From DASPOF01 sp035626155 (GTDB lineage Bacteria > Desulfobacterota > Binatia > Binatales > Binataceae), in NCBI GenBank assembly GCA_035626155.1, contig DASPOF010000089.1:15172-79171 (forward strand): a stretch of 64,000 nt of DNA, in the 5' to 3' direction. Numbering within the stretch: the first letter of the stretch is position 1; the number at the start of each line of letters is the position of its first letter. The translations under genes and the position numbers were made by a program. Of this stretch, positions 37,454 through 44,623 are shown piece by piece. The notes under the pieces were generated by a model that was given only the letters and a program-made list of their open reading frames with translations, ran no database searches and had not been told where the DNA came from.

Positions 37454-38005
37454 TCAGCGCAAGGGCGATTGGTCCTCGCCGGAGCGTATGAATTCGCCGC
37501 TGCGCCCGCCGCGCTTGCTCACCAGCCGAATCGGACCGATCACCATCGCGCGATCGATCGCCTTGGCCATGTCGTAAATGGCGAGCGCGGCGACGCTGGC
37601 CGCGGTCATCGCCTCCATCTCGACGCCCGTGCGCGCGCTGGTTGCAGCACGCGCCTCGATTTCGATCGACGATTTCGCCCGGTCGGGGCGAAAGCTCACC
37701 TCGACGACTTCGAGCGGGATTTGATGGCAGAGCGGGATGAGATCGTGGGTGCGCTTGGCGGCCATGATGCCCGCGATCCGCGCCGCCGCGAGCGCCTCGC
37801 CCTTCTTGAGCTTGCCGCCGGCGATCGCATCGAGTGTCGCACGCGCCATCGCGATGCGTCCGCGCGCGACCGCCTCGCGCCGCGTGACCGGCTTCTCGCC
37901 CACATCGACCATCGCGATCCGTCCGCGGGCGTCAAGATGCGTGAGCGTCGCGCGCGGCGCTCGTCCGGCCAAGCGCCCTGAACTCTTCTGTTTCTTGCTC
38001 CCCAT
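37454..38005 (-). CDS. moaC: Cyclic pyranopterin monophosphate synthase
   Basis: The protein has 183 residues. It converts the MoaA product into cyclic pyranopterin monophosphate, the first committed molybdenum cofactor intermediate. Family blocks present are AMVDVGEKPVTRREAVA, IMAAKRTHDLIPLCHQIPL and TGVEMEAMTAASVAALAIYDM. The C-terminus carries the usual LVSKRGGRSGEF ending. moaA and other mo genes are not in the window. It is divergent from trxB with 87 bp between start codons, so both promoters share that gap. Confidence 0.95.
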   Translation of the reverse strand: MGSKKQKSSGRLAGRAPRATLTHLDARGRIAMVDVGEKPVTRREAVARGRIAMARATLDAIAGGKLKKGEALAAARIAGIMAAKRTHDLIPLCHQIPLEVVEVSFRPDRAKSSIEIEARAATSARTGVEMEAMTAASVAALAIYDMAKAIDRAMVIGPIRLVSKRGGRSGEFIRSGEDQSPLR

Positions 38006-38092
38006 CGCGGCAGCGGATAAGAGCTTATGTTGGCCACCTGCTCATATACAATAAACTTCACGGGTTTGGACCGAATTCCGCGAGCGAAACCT

Positions 38093-39034
38093 ATGGCAGA
38101 TGAAGCAAATCGGGTTGTGATTCTTGGCTCCGGACCGGCGGGATTGACCGCCGCCATATACACCGCGCGCGCAAACCTGACGCCGTTGGTCGTCGAGGGC
38201 CTGGAGCCCGGCGGGCAGCTCACGATCACCACCGAGGTCGAGAACTACCCGGGCTTCGAAAATGGAATTCAGGGCCCCGAGATGATGGAGGTGTTCCGGC
38301 GCCAGGCGGCCAGGTTCGGGACCCGGTTCCTCACGGGCGAGGTCACCGAGGCGCGTCTTAACCGGTGGCCGTTCGAACTTGTCGTGGATGGCACCGCGGT
38401 CGCGGGCGAGACCCTCATCATTGCGACCGGCGCCTCGGCCAAGTTGCTCGGCATCGAATCCGAAAAACGGCTCATGGGTTACGGAGTGAGCGCATGCGCG
38501 ACCTGCGATGGCGCATTCTTCAAGGGCAAGGAGGCGGTGGTCGTCGGCGGCGGCGACACCGCGATGGAGGAGGCGATGTTTCTGACCCGGTTCTGCTCCA
38601 AGGTGACGATCGTCCATCGCCGCGACTCGCTGCGCGCATCGAAGATCATGCAGGACCGTGCGCGCAAGAACCCGAAGATCGCCTTCGTGTGGGACTGCGT
38701 GATTAATGAGATTTTCGGCGAGCAGAAAACCGGCGTGAGCCGCGTCCGGCTGAAGAACGTGAAGACCGGCCAGACCAGCGACTTCAAGACCGACGCGGTT
38801 TTTATGGCGATCGGGCATCAGCCCAATACCGCCATTTTCAGGGGCCAGCTAAAGACCGACGAAACCGGCTACCTGGTCGTCCGGCCCGGCTCGACATATA
38901 CCAGCATCGACGGCGTGTTCGCGGCCGGCGACGTGGCCGATCACGTGTACCGCCAGGCAATAACGGCCGCCGGCAGCGGCTGCATGGCGGCCATCGATGC
39001 CGAGCGCTGGCTCGAAGCCCGCCACGCGGCCTAG
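38093..39034 (+). CDS. trxB: Thioredoxin-disulfide reductase
   Basis: The protein has 313 residues. It transfers electrons from NADPH through FAD to thioredoxin. The FAD motif GSGPAGLTAAIYTARA is at the N-terminus, the redox pair is Cys135-Ala-Thr-Cys138 (ACATCDG), the NADPH motif is GGGDTAMEEA, and the second FAD motif is VFAAGDVADH. Numbering of the redox pair equals that of E. coli TrxB, which supports ATG 38093 rather than the longer frame from 38027. Confidence 0.96.
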   Translation: MADEANRVVILGSGPAGLTAAIYTARANLTPLVVEGLEPGGQLTITTEVENYPGFENGIQGPEMMEVFRRQAARFGTRFLTGEVTEARLNRWPFELVVDGTAVAGETLIIATGASAKLLGIESEKRLMGYGVSACATCDGAFFKGKEAVVVGGGDTAMEEAMFLTRFCSKVTIVHRRDSLRASKIMQDRARKNPKIAFVWDCVINEIFGEQKTGVSRVRLKNVKTGQTSDFKTDAVFMAIGHQPNTAIFRGQLKTDETGYLVVRPGSTYTSIDGVFAAGDVADHVYRQAITAAGSGCMAAIDAERWLEARHAA

Positions 39035-39159
39035 CGCTTCGGCCGCAGAGCACCGTTCCCTCGACAAGTAGGCGGGGAACCGGCGTCTATGTTAAGAGGG
39101 GAACCAGCTTAGGGGCCCAGCCTCATCGGCGCGCCACCGCAGAAAAGAGGAATATCGCG

Positions 39160-40161
39160 ATGCTACGAACGCCAATCTGCGATTATTTTGGAATCGAGTA
39201 CCCGATCCTGCTTGCCGGAATGGGCGGGGTCGCGATGCATAAGCTGACCGCCGCAGTGTCGAACGCAGGCGGCCTGGGCGTGCTCGGGGCGGCATCGCTG
39301 ATGCCCGAAGAATTGCGCGCGGAAATCCGCAAGATCCGCGAACTTACCGACAAGCCGTTTGCGGTGGACCTGCTCGTGCCGCTTCCCGAGATGCTGCGGC
39401 CGTATCTGCCGATCATGTTCGAGGAGAAGGTCAAGATTTTCGTGGCGGGACTGGCAGTGCCGGCCGAGGCCGTCCAGACCATGCACGATCACGGGATGAA
39501 GATCGTCGTAATGTGCGGCAAGGTTCATCACGGCGAAAAATCGCAGGCGGCGGGCGCCGATGTGGTCGTCGCGCAAGGCACCGAGGCGGGCGGGCATACC
39601 GGCGAGGTCGGCCTGATGTCGCTGCTTCCGCAGATGGTTCGCGCGGTTAAGATTCCGGTTCTCGCCGCAGGTGGAATCGCGCATGGCAGCCAGGTGGCGA
39701 GCGCGCTCATGCTGGGCGCCCAGGGCGTCGTGGTGGGGACGCGGTTCGTTGCAACTAACGAGGCGCAGGCTGCGCGGGTCTATCAGGAGCGGATTCTGGC
39801 CGCCGGCGATGACTCCACGTTGCGGACGCGATGTTACACGGGCAAGCCGTGCCGCGTGCTTCGCACCTCGTATGCGCTCGAATGGGAGCGCGATCCCTCG
39901 AAGATCAAGCCGTTCCCGCAGCAGGGGATGATCTCGCGCGACAACAAGGTGATGAATTACTCGGGGCGCGGCGAAGGCCCTTGCGATCCGGACCGCACCT
40001 TCATGCCCACCGGTCAGAGCGCGGGCCTGATTAAGGAAATCAAACCGGCGGCGGAAGTCTTTTCCGATTTGGTCCGAGAAGCTATCGAGACATTCAAGAG
40101 CGCGCAAAGATTTCTCGCTGACGATACGCGCGAAAAATTCTCCGCCGCGCCGGCGCGCTGA
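39160..40161 (+). CDS. Nitronate monooxygenase family flavoprotein
   Basis: The protein has 333 residues with an FMN-binding TIM barrel of the 2-nitropropane dioxygenase/NMO family. Visible blocks are YPILLAGMGGVAMHKLTAAVSNAGGLGVL at the N-terminus, VVAQGTEAGGHTG, PVLAAGGIAHG and LGAQGVVVGTRFVAT, which together bind the FMN phosphate. The enzyme oxidises nitronates or related compounds; the physiological substrate here is unknown. GAGGAA lies upstream of the ATG. It stands alone, followed by a 219-bp gap (40162-40380) that contains one strong hairpin. Confidence 0.9.
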   Translation: MLRTPICDYFGIEYPILLAGMGGVAMHKLTAAVSNAGGLGVLGAASLMPEELRAEIRKIRELTDKPFAVDLLVPLPEMLRPYLPIMFEEKVKIFVAGLAVPAEAVQTMHDHGMKIVVMCGKVHHGEKSQAAGADVVVAQGTEAGGHTGEVGLMSLLPQMVRAVKIPVLAAGGIAHGSQVASALMLGAQGVVVGTRFVATNEAQAARVYQERILAAGDDSTLRTRCYTGKPCRVLRTSYALEWERDPSKIKPFPQQGMISRDNKVMNYSGRGEGPCDPDRTFMPTGQSAGLIKEIKPAAEVFSDLVREAIETFKSAQRFLADDTREKFSAAPAR

Positions 40162-40325
40162 ACTTTAGTGGGGCTCCTCGTGATTGGACCCATCGAGGCG
40201 CCGCTTCATCGCAACGTGATCAATCTGCGGTCGAGCGCGATCCAACGCGCCGTCGTGCTCGCGCATCGCTCGCGCTCAGGTTTAGACTCGCCCTCCTGCT
40301 GACATTCGCAGACCTATGTTGCGTG

Positions 40326-40357
40326 CCTCCCGGCGTTTAGAATTGAACGCCGGGAGG
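40326..40357. terminator. 12-bp perfect hairpin between convergent genes
   Basis: CCTCCCGGCGTT (40326-40337) pairs with AACGCCGGGAGG (40346-40357) across an 8-base loop. It lies between the nitronate monooxygenase gene reading rightward and the small-protein gene reading leftward, so it probably ends both transcripts although no strong U-tract follows. Confidence 0.55.
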
Positions 40358-40380
40358 ACGCCTAAGTCCGCGTGGTTCAT

Positions 40381-40560
40381 TCAGGCGAGTGACAACAGCG
40401 AGCTTACAATATAGGCGACGGTCAGAAGCCCGAATGCGAGTCCCGGCAGTTCGCTCAAGAAGCTGTTCTGAGCGTAAGCGATGTACTCGGTGGGTTCCTC
40501 CGCGGGACGGCTCGCGCTTAATCCAGTGAGTCTGATTTGGCCTTTAATCGATGCGTTCAT
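40381..40560 (-). CDS. Small single-helix membrane protein B (paralogue of A)
   Basis: The protein has 59 residues. The ATG (complement of 40558-40560) has a strong GGAGGAA 6-7 bases upstream. The N-terminal 30 residues are polar (MNASIKGQIRLTGL...). The C-terminal half reads FLSELPGLAFGLLTVAYI followed by VSSLLSLA, a hydrophobic helix ending at the stop. This half is nearly identical to the upstream paralogue, while the N-terminal halves differ, which is strong evidence that both are expressed proteins. I recognise no family. It lies 36 bp after protein A in one operon. Confidence 0.75.
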   Translation of the reverse strand: MNASIKGQIRLTGLSASRPAEEPTEYIAYAQNSFLSELPGLAFGLLTVAYIVSSLLSLA

Positions 40561-40596
40561 GATGGATTCCTCCGCTCGATAATTTGTATGGTTCGG

Positions 40597-40773
40597 TTAA
40601 GCCAGGGAGAGCAGGGAGCTGACAATGTAGGCCAGCGTCAGCAGGCCGAAGACCGCTCCCGGCAGTTCGCTGAGCCAGCTGTATTGCGCGATGCGAACGT
40701 AGTCGGTCGCTTCCGCAGCCTCTTCCGCCCTCGCGAACCCAGCAAGCCTCGCCTCGTTAGTCGTCGCGTTCAT
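40597..40773 (-). CDS. Small single-helix membrane protein A
   Basis: The protein has 58 residues. ATG 40773 is preceded by GGGAGG at 7 bases; the open frame to 40812 is shadow. The N-terminal half is polar and acidic (NEARLAGFARAEEAAEATDY), the C-terminal half is WLSELPGAVFGLLTLAYIV then SSLLSLA, a single membrane helix. With protein B it shares the pattern S-x-LSELPG-xx-FGLLT-x-AYIVSSLLSLA, with the same spacing from the stop. Possible roles are a regulatory membrane microprotein, a structural subunit, or a peptide precursor. The promoter features upstream point to sigma-54 control. Confidence 0.75.
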   Translation of the reverse strand: MNATTNEARLAGFARAEEAAEATDYVRIAQYSWLSELPGAVFGLLTLAYIVSSLLSLA

Positions 40774-40777
40774 GTTG

Positions 40778-40813
40778 AATGCCTCCCGTACGTGATAATC
40801 TAAGGGAGGCATT
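40778..40813. promoter_or_regulatory. Inverted repeat that contains the Shine-Dalgarno of protein A
   Basis: AATGCCTCCC (40778-40787) and its perfect complement GGGAGGCATT (40804-40813) are separated by 16 bases. On the coding (minus) strand the proximal arm includes the GGGAGG ribosome binding site five to seven bases from the ATG. If transcribed in full, the mRNA would form a 10-bp hairpin hiding the site. The sigma-54 start predicted nearby would exclude the distal arm, so the repeat may act at DNA level instead. Confidence 0.55.
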
Positions 40814-40814
40814 A

Positions 40815-40830
40815 AGCAACGGCTATGCCA
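40815..40830 (-). promoter_or_regulatory. Sigma-54 (-24/-12) promoter of the small-protein operon
   Basis: The minus strand reads TGGCATAGCCGTTGCT. It keeps the invariant GG and GC doublets ten bases apart, plus TGGCA and TTGCT, matching the -24/-12 consensus TGGCACG-N4-TTGCW at 11 of 14 informative positions in the 17-base form. Transcription would start near 40804, about 31 bases before the ATG of protein A. The rpoN gene is not in the window. Confidence 0.55.
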
Positions 40831-41091
40831 TCGAAAAACTCTCGATTTTCAAAGGGGAAGGGATTTCGCAGCCTGTGCATAATTTTCGTGCAATAGTGAG
40901 AAAAGCCGCAAAATCTCTAGACTTTTCCGATAATCGCAATTTGCGAGTGGCGAAATCTTATAACCGTGATGTCTGAGACATATTCCTAAAATGCAAATGC
41001 ACGCAGGCCAGAGACTGCGGCGATCACCGCAGTCAATTGCAGGCTGAAATCAGTTCTTTGATGCTCCGTACCTATCTGCGAGAGAATCCCG
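40831..41091. promoter_or_regulatory. AT-rich upstream region with dyads
   Basis: This gene-free stretch separates the small-protein operon from the ICMT-like gene. It contains TGCAT-N7-GTGCA at 40876-40892, a 17-bp NtrC-like arrangement lying about 70-90 bp upstream of the predicted sigma-54 start, a perfect dyad TCGCAA-T-TTGCGA at 40934-40946, and an 8-bp hairpin GACTGCGG/CCGCAGTC at 41013-41034. The region is clearly more AT-rich than its surroundings, as expected for a bent enhancer region. Binding by an enhancer-binding protein is inference. Confidence 0.45.
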
Positions 41092-41856
41092 ATGCCGACA
41101 GACAGCGATGCTGAACAACCCGCCTCTTCGACCAGTAAATCCACCGGAGCGCTGACCGCGGCGACCGGGCCGTTGACCGCTCCGCAGCCGCGGCGCGCTC
41201 ACATCAGCCCCCGGTCTCTGGTCCGCCTCGGCGAGCAGATAATTTTTCTGACCGCCGTCATCGGTGCGGTTGCTCTCGGACTGGGAATCACCGACTACAT
41301 CCGCGAGCATCGCTACGTAGCCGCCTACCTGCTTGCCTACGTGGGGTTCCGATTGGCGGAGCTGGTCGTGGACGACCATCCCGGCAATCGCGACGGCGCC
41401 GACCATCGCGCGCGGCGGGTTTTGGACGAATTCCCGGTATTAATCCTGTTCGCAGCCGCGCCATTCGAGCGGACCTTTTATACGGGCGATGCGCCGGCGT
41501 GGCTCGGTGCGCTCGGGCTGCTTCTCCAGCTCGGAGGTTTATGGCTCGCGCTCGGGTCGCGGGTGCAGATTCACTTTTTCTCGGAGGATAGTACCGGCCG
41601 CGAGCATGCGGTGCTGGTCACGACGGGCTTCTACCGCTACGTGCGCCATCCGGTGTACGCGGGGAGGATGCTGGTATTGGTTGCGTGGCCGCTGGTGTAC
41701 GGCGCGCCGATCGTCGCCCTGATTACGATCGTAATCTCCGTGGTCGTGGCGCGCCGGCAGGTGACCGCCGACGAGCAGGTGCTGCTGAAGCGTTTCGGCA
41801 CGGAGTACGAGGAGTACCGCCGCCGCACCGACGCTCTCATCCCGAGCATCTGGTGA
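41092..41856 (+). CDS. Isoprenylcysteine carboxyl methyltransferase (ICMT)-like membrane protein
   Basis: The protein has 254 residues. A polar N-terminal tail of about 45 residues precedes four to five transmembrane segments (for example QIIFLTAVIGAVALGLGI, LGALGLLLQLGGLWLAL, VALITIVISVVV). The SAM-binding end carries the family signature TTGFYRYVRHPVYAG, with EEYRRRTDALIP at the C-terminus. Bacterial relatives methylate lipids or small molecules in the membrane; the substrate is unknown. The long Ser/Thr/Pro N-terminal tail is unusual. It is divergent from the small-protein operon. Confidence 0.78.
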   Translation: MPTDSDAEQPASSTSKSTGALTAATGPLTAPQPRRAHISPRSLVRLGEQIIFLTAVIGAVALGLGITDYIREHRYVAAYLLAYVGFRLAELVVDDHPGNRDGADHRARRVLDEFPVLILFAAAPFERTFYTGDAPAWLGALGLLLQLGGLWLALGSRVQIHFFSEDSTGREHAVLVTTGFYRYVRHPVYAGRMLVLVAWPLVYGAPIVALITIVISVVVARRQVTADEQVLLKRFGTEYEEYRRRTDALIPSIW

Positions 41857-41903
41857 GCGTCCCGCTCACGGCGCCGATCCGATTCGTGCGGGTGCGGCGC
41901 AAG

Positions 41904-42461
41904 TCAGCGGCGCGCGATAAGTTGGCATTCGGCGAGCGAGCAGTACGATTCGCCCGCCGGTGAGCTTACGAACTCGCGCCCGCATCCCGCGCATCGCATG
42001 AGCGACTCGCCCGGCCTGAGCATCGCGTCGAGCCTGCGCGCCGAATCGCCGGCGATCTGGCCCCGCGCGCCCATGTTGGCGAGTTCGTCGGCGCGGTTGT
42101 TGAGCGCGTCGTCCGCGTGCCCTCTCACCCATTCGAACTCGACATCGCGCAGTTGCGCCTCGTGGTCGAGCTGCTCCCACAAGTCGAGATTCTTGTTGCG
42201 CTTCCAGCCAAGCTTCATCGTGTTGATGACGTACTGGCTGTCGCTGCGCAGGACGACCCTGGCGCCGCTCTCGACATGACGCAGTCCCTGGATGGCTGCG
42301 GTCAGCTCCATTTTGTTGTTGGTGGTGTGCGCGGCGGCGCCGTGGAGTTCGCGCCTGCGGCCGCCGGGTTCGATGATCACGACGCCCCATCCGCCCGGCC
42401 CCGGATTCCCGATGCATGCGCCGTCGGCGTAAACGAGGTAGTGGCCGTTGCCCGCTGTCAC
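41904..42461 (-). CDS. rnhA: Ribonuclease HI with C-terminal zinc-binding tail
   Basis: The protein has 185 residues from a GTG start. It cleaves the RNA strand of RNA-DNA hybrids. The active-site acids are visible: Asp13 in YADGACIGN, Glu52 in KMELTA, Asp74 in RSDSQYV, with His115 in RGHADD and Asp125 in NNRADELAN. After the 150-residue core there is an extra tail, MRCAGCGREF...YCSLAEC, carrying a CxxC and later cysteines, probably a zinc finger as found in some Deltaproteobacteria. It is 6 bp downstream of glgA on the same strand. Confidence 0.93.
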   Translation of the reverse strand: MTAGNGHYLVYADGACIGNPGPGGWGVVIIEPGGRRRELHGAAAHTTNNKMELTAAIQGLRHVESGARVVLRSDSQYVINTMKLGWKRNKNLDLWEQLDHEAQLRDVEFEWVRGHADDALNNRADELANMGARGQIAGDSARRLDAMLRPGESLMRCAGCGREFVSSPAGESYCSLAECQLIARR

Positions 42462-42467
42462 GTTTAT

Positions 42468-43973
42468 CTATGCACCCGCACGAGCGCGGCGCAGTTTCTC
42501 AAACCATTCGAGATAGGCGGCTGCGGCGCGGGACCACGAAAAGTCGGCCCGGAAGCAATTCGCCATCAACTTCCGCCAAAGCGGCGGATCGGCGAACACT
42601 TTCACCATCCGCGCGAGCGCGCCCACGAGCGCATCGGGCTCGTACTTTTCGAAGACAAAGCCGTTGCCTGACACCGATGCGGGATCGAACTCGACGACCG
42701 TGTCGCGCAGGCCGCCGGTTGCGCGGACCACCGGCGCGGTCCCGTATTTGAGCGCATACATCTGCGTGAGGCCGCACGGCTCGAATCGCGACGGCATCAG
42801 GAACGCATCGCTGCCCGCCTGGATTCGATGGGCGAGCGAGTTGTCGAACTCGATAATCACCCGCAGGCGCTCGCGATGGCGCGCCTCGGCGGCCCGGTAG
42901 GCCTGCTCCAGCTTCGGATCGCCGCTGGCCAGCATCACGAGCTGCAAGTCGAGCTTCATCACCGCCTCGATCGCATCGCGCAGCAGGTCGAGCCCCTTCT
43001 GCGACGTGAGCCGGGTGACCATCCCGACCAGCGGGCGATCGTCCCAGGGCGGAAGTTCGACCGACTGGCGCAAATCGCGCGTGCATACTCGTTTGCCGCC
43101 GGGCCTGGCGGGCGTGAATTGCGCGGGGATCATCGGGTCGTGCGCGGGATCCCACTCGGTATAGTCCGCGCCGTTGAGAATCCCGATGAAGCGCTCGCCC
43201 TTATGCCTGAGCACGCCCTCCAGCCCGAAGCCGAGTTCGGGATCCTCGGTCACTTCGCGCGCATAGGTCGGGCTAACCGTCGAGACGCCGTCGGCGAGCA
43301 CTACCGCGCCCTTCATCAGGTTTACCCGCCCGTAGAACTCAAGCCCATCGATCGTGAAGTAGGAGCCGTCGATTCCGAGCAGCGGAAAATTCTTCGCATC
43401 GAACAAGCCCTGGAAGGCGAGATTGTGAATCGTGAAGACGACCAGCGCGCGCGCGAAGCGTTCGCTGAGCGCCCGATCGGCGCGCATCACGATCGGCGCG
43501 GCCGCGGCGTGCCAGTCGTGCGCGTGCACCACGTCGGGACTGACGAGTTCAGCCGCGGCGGCTGCGGCGGCGCGCCCGAAGAAGATGAATCGCTCGATAT
43601 TGTCCGGGTAGTCGGCGCCCTTCTCGCCGTAAACGCCATCGCGGCCGAAGTATCCCGGGTGATCGATCAGGTAGAGCACGACGCCACCGGGCGCCTGCGC
43701 TCGCAGCACGCGGAAAGCCCGCGGCTTGCCGCCGATTAGCGCTGACATCGGACTGCCAACTGGAGCCGGCGCAAGCTTGCTCACGATCGACTTGTAGGCG
43801 GGGAGAAACACGGACACGTCCGCGCCCGCGCCGGCGAGCGCGCCCGGCAATGCGCCGATCACGTCGGCCAGGCCGCCGACCTTGGCCCAGGGCGAAATCT
43901 CGGCCGCGACGATCGCGATTTTCTGCTTTATTTGAGGGGAAATAGCGGTTGCACCCCAGATTTTGCTGCTCAA
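42468..43973 (-). CDS. glgA: Glycogen (starch) synthase
   Basis: The protein has 501 residues, a GT5 glycosyltransferase that transfers glucose from ADP-glucose to a growing alpha-1,4-glucan. The N-terminal KVGGLADVIGALPGAL loop binds ADP-glucose; HAHDWHAA, the STVSPTYAREV block, MVTRLTSQKGLDLL and the SRFEPCGLTQMYALKYGT segment are typical. The start is a TTG at 43973 in the longest frame, and no ATG occurs until well inside the fold, so an unusual start codon is likely. A weak GGAG lies 14 bases upstream. Confidence 0.93.
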   Translation of the reverse strand: MSSKIWGATAISPQIKQKIAIVAAEISPWAKVGGLADVIGALPGALAGAGADVSVFLPAYKSIVSKLAPAPVGSPMSALIGGKPRAFRVLRAQAPGGVVLYLIDHPGYFGRDGVYGEKGADYPDNIERFIFFGRAAAAAAAELVSPDVVHAHDWHAAAAPIVMRADRALSERFARALVVFTIHNLAFQGLFDAKNFPLLGIDGSYFTIDGLEFYGRVNLMKGAVVLADGVSTVSPTYAREVTEDPELGFGLEGVLRHKGERFIGILNGADYTEWDPAHDPMIPAQFTPARPGGKRVCTRDLRQSVELPPWDDRPLVGMVTRLTSQKGLDLLRDAIEAVMKLDLQLVMLASGDPKLEQAYRAAEARHRERLRVIIEFDNSLAHRIQAGSDAFLMPSRFEPCGLTQMYALKYGTAPVVRATGGLRDTVVEFDPASVSGNGFVFEKYEPDALVGALARMVKVFADPPLWRKLMANCFRADFSWSRAAAAYLEWFEKLRRARAGA

Positions 43974-44175
43974 TTTCTGCGTGCGCGCTCCATATTATCG
44001 GGGGCCGGAGCGCAAGACAATTTGATTGCTTCGCAAAGCCCGCGCCTGGGAGCGAGTCGATCGCGTTCACGTGACGCAGGAAGAGAGCTAGCATCTTGAC
44101 TTGGGTGTGGCGCGCCGGCAACTTTCCAAGGCGGGATGGATCTCGCAGCTTGAAAATGACGGAAGTGGCGCGGGA

Positions 44176-44508
44176 ATGAGACTTCTTCGTCCTATCGGCG
44201 GCTCGCGGCGGGCGCGGAAACTCGCGACCGTCGCGGCGATCCTGCTGCTGCTCGCTCAATCGCTGAGCGTCGCGCACTATCATCCGCTTCCCATCCAAAG
44301 CAAGATTTCGGCGAGCTTGGCCGCCGGCGACGACGGCGTGTGCTCGCTTTGCCTGTTTCACTTTCATTCTCCCACCGTGTCGGCTTCTTCGCTCTCGCTT
44401 ACGATTCCGGCAGCGATGCGCAAGGTTCGGCCGCTGGCCGGAGCTATCGAGCTTCGCCGCGGCTTCGACTCTCATCTGTTCGGCCGGGCACCGCCCGCGT
44501 CGGTCTGA
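44176..44508 (+). CDS. Small His/Cys-rich exported or membrane protein (DUF2946-like)
   Basis: The protein has 110 residues from ATG 44176; the frame extends to 44101. One hydrophobic helix (KLATVAAILLLLAQSLSVA) is followed by a His/Cys-rich segment HYHPLPIQ...CSLCLFHFHSP that could bind a metal. Such small proteins frequently precede TonB-dependent receptors for metals or metal complexes; DUF2946 is the closest family I know but the match is loose. The receptor gene starts 115 bp downstream on the same strand. Confidence 0.6.
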   Translation: MRLLRPIGGSRRARKLATVAAILLLLAQSLSVAHYHPLPIQSKISASLAAGDDGVCSLCLFHFHSPTVSASSLSLTIPAAMRKVRPLAGAIELRRGFDSHLFGRAPPASV

Positions 44509-44623
44509 ACTCATCCGCTTCGTAAATTTGGACTAGAAGTGCGCGGCCTCGGCCGCGCGCGGGCCCGTATTTGGGCGGCGGCGCCGCCGCTTTTCGGGTC
44601 GCGACAGAGCGAGGATTTGACCG

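Noticed and set aside
39074..39108. Two copies of GGGGAACC(A/G)GC 24 bp apart upstream of the nitronate monooxygenase gene
   Set aside because: Short, not palindromic, and I know no regulator with such sites; likely chance in GC-rich sequence.
40779..40976. A 65-residue open frame on the plus strand
   Set aside because: It runs through the inverted repeat and the sigma-54 promoter region, has no ribosome site and its composition is not gene-like.
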